The notes beneath the pieces are model-generated. The model was not told the DNA's origin, searched no databases, and worked only from the letters and a program-made list of their open reading frames with translations. From Bacillota bacterium (GTDB lineage Bacteria > Bacillota > Clostridia > Christensenellales > Pumilibacteraceae), in the NCBI GenBank assembly GCA_009780135.1, contig WRAP01000005.1, forward strand, positions 1 to 64,000: DNA of 64,000 nucleotides. Direction: 5' to 3'. Each line of letters starts with the position of its first letter. Position 1 is the first letter of the stretch. A program made the translations under genes and the position numbers. Of the stretch, positions 45,086 through 52,194 are shown piece by piece.

Positions 45086-45825
45086 ATTATTTATCTATAA
45101 ACACCGCTTCCGCTAGTTTAGAGGTAGCACTAACTGTGGGCGATAAAATATATGTTAAAGCCGATAGCAACTACAAAAAGGCTAGTGAGATTGCTATGGT
45201 TTTTGTAGATGAATTGCTTACTGAAAATAATTTACAGCTAGCAGATTTAGATTTTATTGCCGTTGTAATAGGCCCCGGTAGCTTTACGGGTATTCGTATC
45301 GGAGTTAGCATGGTTAGGATTTTTGGTCAGTTTGCCAAAATTAAATTAGTTAGTTTAGATAGTTTAGAGATTTTAACCTATGAAGCGTTAGAGAGTAAAA
45401 GTGAAGCTAAAACTATTATATCTCTAGCCGATGCTTCAAACGGAATGATTTATGTGGCAGTTTATGAGGTTAATGGAGAATGGTTAATGGAGAATGGAGA
45501 ATTTTTGGCTAATAGGGAATTTAAGAAAAACCGAAATTCTCAATTAAAAACTATTCTACCCCCTAGCGTTATAAAATCATCTGAATTAAGTAGCTTTTTA
45601 TCACAAATAGATAAGCCTCATATAATCGTGGCAGAGAGAAATATCGCAGGAGTTTTAGGTGAACAATCAATGCTCGCTCCTACAAATATAATTATTCCAA
45701 CTCAAAACGGTATGGCACTTTCAAAAGCAAGCAAGTCAGCCTTTGAAACTCGAGGTTCAACACCATATAATCAACTACTTCCATTATATATAAGAAAGTC
45801 TCAAGCAGAGGAAAATGCTATATGA
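45082..45825 (+). CDS. tsaB: tRNA threonylcarbamoyladenosine biosynthesis protein TsaB
   Basis: The scaffold subunit that pairs with TsaD and TsaE in t6A modification of ANN-decoding tRNAs. The ASKHA-like fold shows INTAS near the start and the diagnostic VIGPGSFTGIRIGVS. Residues about 130-152 are encoded by five tandem heptads (TTAATGG/AGAATGG) plus flanking sequence, placing repeat DNA in the variable loop after VYEV. The 247 residues are near the family length. The start codon lies within another heptad array. The stop overlaps the rimI start (ATGA), so the genes are translationally coupled. Confidence 0.92.
   Translation: MHYLSINTASASLEVALTVGDKIYVKADSNYKKASEIAMVFVDELLTENNLQLADLDFIAVVIGPGSFTGIRIGVSMVRIFGQFAKIKLVSLDSLEILTYEALESKSEAKTIISLADASNGMIYVAVYEVNGEWLMENGEFLANREFKKNRNSQLKTILPPSVIKSSELSSFLSQIDKPHIIVAERNIAGVLGEQSMLAPTNIIIPTQNGMALSKASKSAFETRGSTPYNQLLPLYIRKSQAEENAI
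45470..45504. repeat. Five tandem heptads inside the tsaB coding region
   Basis: TTAATGG AGAATGG TTAATGG AGAATGG AGAATTT in strict 7-nt phase; the reading frame is kept. Confidence 0.8.
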
Positions 45826-46280
45826 TTGCTAAAGAAAATGTCATACTTCGTTCAGCCTGTGCCTGCGATATAGAAAAAATATTAGAATTAGAAAAAAAAG
45901 CTTTCCCTTTTGATGCATGGACTAAGGAATTATTTGAAGCGTATTTATGTAATAGTGATAGTAGCTCTGTTATTTTTATTGTGGCTGAAAATAATAAAAA
46001 ACTTATCGGTTATGTGTGTTTACATATAATTTTAGATGAAGCCGAGATAGAAAATTTAGCGGTGGATTGCAATTTTAAGCGAAGTGGTATTGCAAGTATG
46101 CTATTAGAATACATTATTACAAAAGTACAAAATCTAGATGTTAAGCATATGTATTTAGAGGTACATATAGATAACATTCCCGCAATAGAGCTTTATAAAA
46201 AATTCGGCTTTGAGGCTCTTCGCACTCGCAAAAATTATTATCCGTATGGCGATGCGTTTGAGTTAAAGCGAACGCTGTAA
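45822..46280 (+). CDS. rimI: Ribosomal-protein-alanine N-acetyltransferase RimI-like
   Basis: A GNAT acetyltransferase of 152 residues that in model bacteria acetylates the N-terminus of ribosomal protein S18. It has AEIENLAVDCNFKRSGIASMLL, i.e. the acetyl-CoA loop (R/Q-x-x-G-x-A variant RSGIAS), LEVHIDNIPAIELYKKFGFE and the RKNYYP ending found in RimI. It overlaps tsaB by 4 nt, the standard tsaE-tsaB-rimI order. A heptad inverted pair follows. Confidence 0.9.
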   Translation: MIAKENVILRSACACDIEKILELEKKAFPFDAWTKELFEAYLCNSDSSSVIFIVAENNKKLIGYVCLHIILDEAEIENLAVDCNFKRSGIASMLLEYIITKVQNLDVKHMYLEVHIDNIPAIELYKKFGFEALRTRKNYYPYGDAFELKRTL

Positions 46281-46282
46281 CT

Positions 46283-46441
46283 CAATGAGAAATTAGAAAT
46301 GAGGCGAATGAGAAATTGTTGAAGAAAAATTTTTTGCTTACAATATTTTTTCTGAGGATTATATTTATTCAACCACTATTTAACGCTTTTTTATAAATAA
46401 GTCCTAAATTTCTCATTCGCCTCATTTCTAATTTCTCATTG
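46283..46441. repeat. Inverted 7-nt repeat element with perfect 35-bp arms
   Basis: Arms 46283-46317 and 46407-46441 are perfect reverse complements built of AATGAGA-type heptads (AATGAGA AATTAGA AATGAGG, then out of phase). The element fills the gap between rimI and the hydrolase gene. Confidence 0.9.
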
Positions 46442-46451
46442 ATAAAAAATA

Positions 46452-47186
46452 ATGTTCATAACAATCAACAATCTAAATATTTTCTATAACCATCACATTG
46501 GCGATACATCCGAAACAACCGTTATTTTGCACGGTTGGGGTGCAAATAGCCAAACTATGCAAAGCGTTTTTGACAACCTAAAACAACAAAACAAAAGCGT
46601 TATATCACTTGATTTGCCGTTTTTTGGACAATCCGACCCTCCGCCGTCTAGCTGGAAGGTTTTTGATTATGCTGATATAGTAGAGAAATTTATTATCGAA
46701 TTAAATCTACAAAAAATCAATCTATTATGTCATAGCTTTGGTGTTAGAGTTGCAATAATTTTAGCAGGTACATCAAGTATAAAATCTCGCATAAAAAAAA
46801 TGATTTTTACAGGCGGTGCAGGATTAAAGCCAAAACGAAGTATAAAATATTATTTTAAAATATATAGCTATAAAATCAAAAAGAAATTAAGACTAAAAAA
46901 TAATATCAAAAAAACAGGCTCTACAGATTATATTTCGTTACCAGATTTTATGAAACCTGTCTTTGTGCATGTTGTAAATACTCACTTAGATAAGCTCCTA
47001 AAAAAAATCGAAATCCCAACTCTACTAATCTGGGGCGAAAATGATACTGCTACTCCACTGTACATGGCAAAAAAAATGGAATGCAAAATAGTTGGCAGCG
47101 CTTTAATCATTATAGAAAATGCCTCACATTATGCTTTTTTAGATAACCCCAATCAATTTAATGCGATAGTAAACGCATTTATATAA
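46452..47186 (+). CDS. Alpha/beta hydrolase
   Basis: A 244-residue hydrolase with HGWG oxyanion region (27-30) and the triad S95 (CHSFG), D198 (GENDTATP) and H226 (ASHYAFLD). Length and motifs match small esterase or haloperoxidase-like hydrolases; the substrate is not readable. A strongly basic insert lies around residues 127-155. There is no Shine-Dalgarno box, and the upstream heptad element ends 10 nt before the ATG and may carry its promoter. A flavoprotein gene follows by 25 nt. Confidence 0.85.
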   Translation: MFITINNLNIFYNHHIGDTSETTVILHGWGANSQTMQSVFDNLKQQNKSVISLDLPFFGQSDPPPSSWKVFDYADIVEKFIIELNLQKINLLCHSFGVRVAIILAGTSSIKSRIKKMIFTGGAGLKPKRSIKYYFKIYSYKIKKKLRLKNNIKKTGSTDYISLPDFMKPVFVHVVNTHLDKLLKKIEIPTLLIWGENDTATPLYMAKKMECKIVGSALIIIENASHYAFLDNPNQFNAIVNAFI

Positions 47187-47211
47187 AACTAACAATACTG
47201 TACTAAAAGAA

Positions 47212-48303
47212 ATGAAACAAAATAGCGATTCTATTATATATGACATAGCAATTATAGGTTTAGGTCCTAGCGGAGCAACGCTAGCTAGACTATTGTCATC
47301 AAAACTAAAAGTAGTAGCTATAGATAAAGGCAATGGCACACCGCAAGGCTTTATTAAACCTTGTGGTGGTTTGCTTGCTCCAGATGCTCAGAAAATTTTA
47401 GCACAATTAAACCTTACGCTACCCAAAAACATTTTAGTAGACCCTCAACTTTTTAGCGTACGAACAATTGACACAAGGTTAAAAATCATTAGACACTACC
47501 AACGATTTTACATAAATTTAGACCGCTTAAAATTTGATAATTGGTTGCGTAGCCTAATTTCGCCGTCAGTTGATATTTTTAACGAAAGCCTGTGCGAAAG
47601 TATTGAAAAAATTGAGAGTGGTTTTAAGTTAACTATTATTTCAAATAATCAAAAATCTATTATTTTTGCTAAACAAATTGTCGGAGCAGACGGAGCAAAT
47701 TCTATCGTTAGACGCACATTTTTTCCTAAGCATAAAATTAAAAAATATTTGGCTATCCAAGAATGGTTTACTGACACCCACGCTGTGCCGTTTTATTCTT
47801 GCATTTTTGATACTGAAACTACGGATACATATGCTTGGGGACTATCAAAAGAGAATCATTTTGTTTTTGGCGGTGCATTTGAAATTAAAAACGCAAGAAA
47901 AGACTTTGAATTATTAAAAGAAAAAATGATAACATTGGGTTTTGAGCTAAATAACCCTACTAAAACAGAAGCGTGTTTACTCTTAAAACCTATGGGATTA
48001 AAGAACTTTTGCTGTGGTGAGGACGGCGTGTTTTTAGTTGGAGAATCCGCAGGTTTTATTTCGCCTAGCTCGTTTGAGGGTATAAGCTATGCGTTAGAGA
48101 GTGCTAGTTTACTAGCAAATGTTTTTAATAGCTCTACAAAAAAACCGCTAAAGGCATACAAAAAATCAACCCGCAAACTCCGAAAAAAACTCATAATAAA
48201 AAGCCTAAAAAGTCGCATTATATACTCAGCATTCTTGCGTAAGGTTATCCTAAAAAGCGGAATAAGAAATATTTCTACAGAGAAAATACAAAAATACAAA
48301 TAA
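47212..48303 (+). CDS. FAD-dependent oxidoreductase, geranylgeranyl-reductase-like
   Basis: A 363-residue flavoprotein. The N-terminal GLGPSGA (16-22) binds the ADP of FAD, KPCGGLLAPDAQ is near the flavin, VGADGANSIVRR is the second FAD motif and GESAGFISPSSFEGISYALESA is the third. These are typical of the geranylgeranyl-reductase/FixC subgroup found in many anaerobes, where the substrate is often unknown (lipid or quinone-like double bonds). The C-terminus is very basic, suggesting membrane or nucleic-acid contact. Probably co-transcribed with the upstream hydrolase. Confidence 0.85.
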   Translation: MKQNSDSIIYDIAIIGLGPSGATLARLLSSKLKVVAIDKGNGTPQGFIKPCGGLLAPDAQKILAQLNLTLPKNILVDPQLFSVRTIDTRLKIIRHYQRFYINLDRLKFDNWLRSLISPSVDIFNESLCESIEKIESGFKLTIISNNQKSIIFAKQIVGADGANSIVRRTFFPKHKIKKYLAIQEWFTDTHAVPFYSCIFDTETTDTYAWGLSKENHFVFGGAFEIKNARKDFELLKEKMITLGFELNNPTKTEACLLLKPMGLKNFCCGEDGVFLVGESAGFISPSSFEGISYALESASLLANVFNSSTKKPLKAYKKSTRKLRKKLIIKSLKSRIIYSAFLRKVILKSGIRNISTEKIQKYK

Positions 48304-48332
48304 TACTTATTTATAAAAGTATATAAACTAAA

Positions 48333-48488
48333 TCATTTAAAGCCTGCTTTGGTAATAAATTTAAGCATAAATTTTATGGCGAAAAAACCAACTATAAAAG
48401 CAAGCATTATAATTATATAACTATACCATTTGATAGTAGCTAGAGTTTCTACACTTTCTGTCGTTAAATATTGATATAAATTCAGCAT
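48333..48488 (-). CDS. Small single-helix membrane protein (51 residues)
   Basis: A short reading frame in an otherwise empty gap. It has a polar N-terminus (MLNLYQYLTTESVET), one hydrophobic helix (about residues 22-40) and a basic end (KFITKAGFK). The positive-inside pattern and uninterrupted frame argue for a real gene, but there is no Shine-Dalgarno box and I do not recognise a family. It is convergent with the flavoprotein gene. Confidence 0.4.
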   Translation of the reverse strand: MLNLYQYLTTESVETLATIKWYSYIIIMLAFIVGFFAIKFMLKFITKAGFK

Positions 48489-48528
48489 GGTAGCATCGAT
48501 TTATAAAAAAATTAATTTATAAAAGATA

Positions 48529-48557
48529 TTGACAAATTTGGCTAAATGGTGTAGTAT
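48529..48557 (+). promoter_or_regulatory. Promoter of repeat lipoprotein gene
   Basis: TTGACA 48529-48534 and TAGTAT 48552-48557 with a 17-nt spacer. Confidence 0.8.
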
Positions 48558-48588
48558 ATACAAACACTAGGGAATAAAAGGTAGAACG

Positions 48589-50574
48589 ATGAAAAACAAA
48601 CACAAAACTAAAAAAAGGATAATAACTTTATTTACTTGTTTGATGTTTTTAGCAAGCATAGTTATTTTTGTTGTTGGTTGTGATGGATGTGGTAGAGATA
48701 ATTTATCCGTACCGTCAAATTTTGTTATAAATGAAAGCTTTGGTACTATTAGTTGGCAAAGAGATGAAAATTGCGATTTTACTACGGTATCTATAAGGCG
48801 AGCGGGTGAGAGTGATTTTGTGTTTATAAATGATATGGCTACTGACTATGTTAGTATTGCTGATTTGGATTTAACTATAGGTGAAAATACTTTGAGAGTT
48901 ATTTCTAAAAAATATCCTGGTACTGAAAGAAATGCTAATATTCAATCTGCTCCTGGCGACTTTACTATAAATATTACCACTACAACTACTCAAAGTCTTG
49001 CACATCCTGCTTCATTTGTAAATATTGACGGAGCTATTACTTGGTCGCAGAATCCACTAGCAAACGGCTTTAGAGTTTATTTTAGACAAGCAGGTAGTGA
49101 ACAAACTACCCTTATAGAAGAAAGCGGTCCTAATTATATTTTAAGAGAGCAATTAAATCTTTTAAACGGTATAAATGTTTTAAGTGTTAGAGCATTGGGT
49201 GGTGTTCAAACAATAATCGGTACAACCCTTAGAATTCAAACCGATTCGCCATTAGCCTCTCATAATATTGAAGAAGGTGTGTTGCCTACTCAGCAACTGG
49301 CTCGGCCTACTCTTGTAATAGAAGACGATATGGTTATTGTTTCTAATCGAGCCTCTCTTTGCCAAGGTGTGGTGTTGTCTTTTGCTGAAGGAAATTCTAA
49401 TAACTGGACAGAACTTTTTAGAGGTGATATTGTTGCTCCGCTTTGTTTAGTAGAAGACCTTAATATTACTGCTCCTGTCGGTAGGATAAGAGCTATGTCT
49501 TTAGGTGGTATAGAGACTTATATCGAAGGAATTTTGACTTTGGTTACAAATTCTTCTTATGTATTTTATAATGTAGATATACCAAGGCATATCTTATCTA
49601 ATCCACGGGATTTTAGTACCGGAACTATTAATGTAATTTGGGATGCCGATAGCTTATGCGAAAATACTGAGATTTATATAAAGCGAGCTGGCGATGTTGA
49701 TTTTTATTATGTTACAACACTTTCCGGAGTTTCTAGTATTAGAGTTGATAGTTTAGATTTGACTATAGGTGAAAATATACTAAGAGTAATCTCTAGAGGA
49801 ACTGGCTTTGTTAGAGATGATCTTGATATGTTTTTTTATATAGAGGATTCCGAAGCAATAAATCATACTATAACAGTTTTAGACAAACAAACTATGCCTG
49901 TGCCTTCTCCAACAGAGTTTGAATTTAATGCTAGAGGGTATGAAATTAATTGGACTGAATATAGATATGCTTTACAACCAACAATTTATATTAGATTAGC
50001 AGGCGAGGAGACAGAATTTGAGCTTTCGTGCCAAAATTTTAGAGGGGAGTTTTATATAACATATGCAGATTTTGAGGTTGGTGTAAATACCATAAGGGTA
50101 ATTTCAGGTGGTGGGCAAACTATTTTTAGAGATGGTTACCTCATTACTTTTACAGATTCGCTTCCAGTAGACTTTGATGTTATAATAACAGAAGTTATAG
50201 AAAATAGGATAACACCCCCTTTTAATTTTGCAGCTAATTCTTTAAACACAGGTTTAATATGGAGCTATTCTCCCGAAGCGGAAGAGAGTGTAGTATATAT
50301 TGAACGCAATGGTGAATTTGAGCGTTTTATGGTTTATGATCAGGGTGAATATATTAATCCTCCTAACTTCATACCATTTAGTTTACTAAATTTAAGTACT
50401 GGCATAAATCGTATTAGAATTGCTTCCGCTGGTGGTCAGCATACTTTTAATACTGTTGAGTACACCGAATTTTCCGCTACGGGCACTCTTACAAAAGCAA
50501 CCGACTCTGAGTTTGTGTATCTTATTATAGAAGTAAACGATGCGGGAATAGTTGTAGACATAAGAGAAGAATAG
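48589..50574 (+). CDS. Lipoprotein with six beta-sandwich-like repeats
   Basis: A 661-residue lipoprotein (VVGC lipobox, then Cys-rich CDGCG). The rest is six repeats of about 95-105 residues, each with P-x-F...IxW, a VxIRRAGE-like strand, LDLTIGEN-(x)-LRVIS and a closing strand. The pattern suggests Ig/fibronectin-like beta domains. The same repeat builds the lipoprotein at 52195, so the two are paralogues. Surface display is clear, the ligand is not. An AAGG box precedes the ATG. Confidence 0.75.
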   Translation: MKNKHKTKKRIITLFTCLMFLASIVIFVVGCDGCGRDNLSVPSNFVINESFGTISWQRDENCDFTTVSIRRAGESDFVFINDMATDYVSIADLDLTIGENTLRVISKKYPGTERNANIQSAPGDFTINITTTTTQSLAHPASFVNIDGAITWSQNPLANGFRVYFRQAGSEQTTLIEESGPNYILREQLNLLNGINVLSVRALGGVQTIIGTTLRIQTDSPLASHNIEEGVLPTQQLARPTLVIEDDMVIVSNRASLCQGVVLSFAEGNSNNWTELFRGDIVAPLCLVEDLNITAPVGRIRAMSLGGIETYIEGILTLVTNSSYVFYNVDIPRHILSNPRDFSTGTINVIWDADSLCENTEIYIKRAGDVDFYYVTTLSGVSSIRVDSLDLTIGENILRVISRGTGFVRDDLDMFFYIEDSEAINHTITVLDKQTMPVPSPTEFEFNARGYEINWTEYRYALQPTIYIRLAGEETEFELSCQNFRGEFYITYADFEVGVNTIRVISGGGQTIFRDGYLITFTDSLPVDFDVIITEVIENRITPPFNFAANSLNTGLIWSYSPEAEESVVYIERNGEFERFMVYDQGEYINPPNFIPFSLLNLSTGINRIRIASAGGQHTFNTVEYTEFSATGTLTKATDSEFVYLIIEVNDAGIVVDIREE

Positions 50575-50620
50575 TTTTTAGCAAGCACAACTTATTTATG
50601 ACATTTAGATAAGAGTGAAT

Positions 50621-50657
50621 AAAAAAATACAATGAGATAAATCATTGTATTTTTTTA
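50621..50657. terminator. Bidirectional terminator
   Basis: AATACAATGA / TCATTGTATT stem with A and T tracts between the lipoprotein gene and the convergent channel gene. Confidence 0.88.
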
Positions 50658-50689
50658 GAATTTTTAGTTGTTGATTATGGTTTATAGGT

Positions 50690-51319
50690 TTATCCTAATA
50701 ATTGCCAAGCACCTGTAAGTAGCAGTATTGCCGGTAAAAAAGCTCCTGCTATGCCTACTACTATTGATACCCACGGGAAGATATTTTGCATTTTTTTAAT
50801 GCCTAAGATAAATTGTAGCGGAGCAGTAAGCCAAAGGAAAAACCACGAAATCCATAGTAATCCTAGCCATAAAGCATCAGAAGCATTAGTAAAACCATAG
50901 TTAGCTAAAGCTATAAAATTATCTCCAGCCATAATAAGAGCAAAGATACAAGCACCGATACTGAACCAACTAAAAGCTCGCATATCCAACTTAAATAGTA
51001 AATTACCTGCCAAAAACAGATAAGTTGTACCAAAAATCAAACCTGCTGCAACATTTTGATAAAAAGTATAATTGTACTCAAACGGATGATAAGCATGATG
51101 AGCAGCAAACATAAATAGATTAAATAAAACTAAAATCCCACCGACAATAGCATTAAAAAATGCAATTGTTTTTGCGCTATGCACCACAAGCGGAACAAGC
51201 GTTTCTATTGGCTGATTATTTTCGTCCATTACCCCAGTTGCAACCTTAGTTTTAGACATAAACAGCACTCCATTATGCACAAGCACAATGCCTACTAGTA
51301 TAAGAGCTATACCTAACAT
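50690..51319 (-). CDS. AmiS/UreI-like channel (urea or short-amide)
   Basis: A 209-residue membrane protein with six or seven helices. It begins MLGIALILVGIVLVHNG like Helicobacter UreI (MLGLVLLYVGIVLISNG), and further shared blocks are AAGLIFGTTYLF, AFSWFS and LWISWFFLWLTAP. The family conducts urea or short amides across the cytoplasmic membrane. No urease or amidase gene is visible nearby. A weak AAAGGA box lies 12 nt before the ATG. It lies downstream of the XRE regulator on the same strand and may be regulated with it. Confidence 0.85.
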   Translation of the reverse strand: MLGIALILVGIVLVHNGVLFMSKTKVATGVMDENNQPIETLVPLVVHSAKTIAFFNAIVGGILVLFNLFMFAAHHAYHPFEYNYTFYQNVAAGLIFGTTYLFLAGNLLFKLDMRAFSWFSIGACIFALIMAGDNFIALANYGFTNASDALWLGLLWISWFFLWLTAPLQFILGIKKMQNIFPWVSIVVGIAGAFLPAILLLTGAWQLLG

Positions 51320-51403
51320 AAATAAAAATATCCTTTAATTGTGTACGAATTATTTTAGTATAGCATTGATTTTATTTTAGTGTAAAGTAAAAAGTTGAAT
51401 ATT

Positions 51404-51655
51404 TTATATTGCACCGCAGCATTCACAGCAACCGCAAGTGCAATGGCAAAAGTCTTTACCTACAAAGTAGCATAAGTCTGTGTTACCTAGATGCAAGCCA
51501 ATGTCGGCTAACATAAAAATATCGGGGAGCGATTCGCCTCGTTCCCACTTACCAACAGCTTGAGGGCTGATAGATAAAATTTGAGCTAAGTTAGCTTGGC
51601 TGTAACCCTTTTTTTCTCGCAAAAGTTTTATGCGTTGTCCTATTATATTGTTCAT
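51404..51655 (-). CDS. XRE-family regulator with Cys-rich C-terminal tail
   Basis: An 83-residue protein. Residues 3-55 are a Cro/CI-type helix-turn-helix (GQRIKLLREKKGYSQANLA, then SPQAVGKWERGESLPDI). The last 22 residues carry eight Cys (62, 70, 72, 74, 76, 77, 79, 80) and a His in CHCTCGCCECC, a pattern suited to binding soft or transition metals. I start at ATG 51655 rather than the upstream GTG-like extension, since the HTH begins there. The gene for the CxC-rich peptide lies 98 bp upstream on the same strand. A metal-responsive regulator is a plausible inference; a reductase- or cluster-binding role is also possible. Confidence 0.75.
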   Translation of the reverse strand: MNNIIGQRIKLLREKKGYSQANLAQILSISPQAVGKWERGESLPDIFMLADIGLHLGNTDLCYFVGKDFCHCTCGCCECCGAI

Positions 51656-51664
51656 TGTTTTATT

Positions 51665-51746
51665 AACTACAACTGACAAACTACCAATATAGGATTAATA
51701 ATCAATATTTAATTTGTAGTTCGCAATTTGTCAGTTGTAGTTTTAA
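51665..51746. repeat. Inverted 7-nt repeat pair with unequal arms
   Basis: Left arm heptads AACTACA ACTGACA AACTACC. The right arm, reverse-complemented, reads AACTACA ACTGACA AATTGCG AACTACA, i.e. one additional heptad. Lies between the peptide and regulator genes. Confidence 0.8.
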
Positions 51747-51753
51747 TAAGAAA

Positions 51754-51888
51754 TTATTCTTTATTGTTATTACTGCTACAGCTACAGCCACAATTACATT
51801 CCGGTGTACACTTGCATTCATTCGGTGTGCAAGGGCAGGTTGGGCAGTTACAATCTGGGCAACCACAAGCAAATTTAATATTTTCCAT
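51754..51888 (-). CDS. Metallothionein-like Cys-rich peptide (44 residues)
   Basis: A very small gene read from ATG 51888 with an AAGGAG box upstream. The peptide has twelve Cys in six CxC pairs (8/10, 13/15, 18/20, 25/27, 31/33, 35/37), separated by Pro, Thr, Asn, Asp and Glu, and no hydrophobic core. This composition is what metallothioneins show, but the arrangement matches no family I know. Thiol chelation of Zn, Cu, Cd or Ag is the obvious hypothesis. A promoter is visible upstream, and the Cys-tailed XRE regulator follows. Confidence 0.7.
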   Translation of the reverse strand: MENIKFACGCPDCNCPTCPCTPNECKCTPECNCGCSCSSNNNKE

Positions 51889-51967
51889 TATTTTTAATAT
51901 TCTCCTTATATAAATTTGTGGGGACGATTATTGTCATCCGAAAAGTTTTTTGCTAGCAACAGATACA

Positions 51968-51996
51968 ATATTATAATAAAATCGCATAAAAGTCAA
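51968..51996 (-). promoter_or_regulatory. Promoter of Cys-rich peptide gene
   Basis: On the minus strand TTGACT (51996-51991) and TAATAT (51973-51968) with a 17-nt spacer. The leader of about 70 nt contains a short imperfect inverted repeat. The rest of 51997-52194 shows only the upstream region of the lipoprotein gene at 52195, with a possible weak TTGCAA promoter. Confidence 0.7.
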
Positions 51997-52194
51997 TAGT
52001 ACTATCGCTACAGTTAGTTGTTTTACTAAATATTAAAAAAACTTGATAAGCTCTTTGAGTTATGCTCTGTTTTTTGTGTGAAATAATGCTCATAAATAAA
52101 AATATTTTTTTATTTTCTTGCAACAAAACAGCAGTCTAAAGTGTATTGGTAGTGTAGAGGTTATTTTTAAATAACAAAACTAAGGAGATAGTTT

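Noticed and set aside
46283-46441. Heptad inverted pairs as classical MITEs or IS remnants
   Set aside because: Arm sequences differ from locus to locus, the interiors share nothing, and I see no consistent target duplication.
47666-47917. 83-codon plus-strand frame inside the flavoprotein gene
   Set aside because: The flavoprotein frame has all FAD motifs across this segment; the alternative frame shows none.
51728-51913. 61-codon plus-strand frame rich in Leu and Gln
   Set aside because: It is the complement of the CxC-rich peptide gene, which has a Shine-Dalgarno box and promoter on the minus strand.
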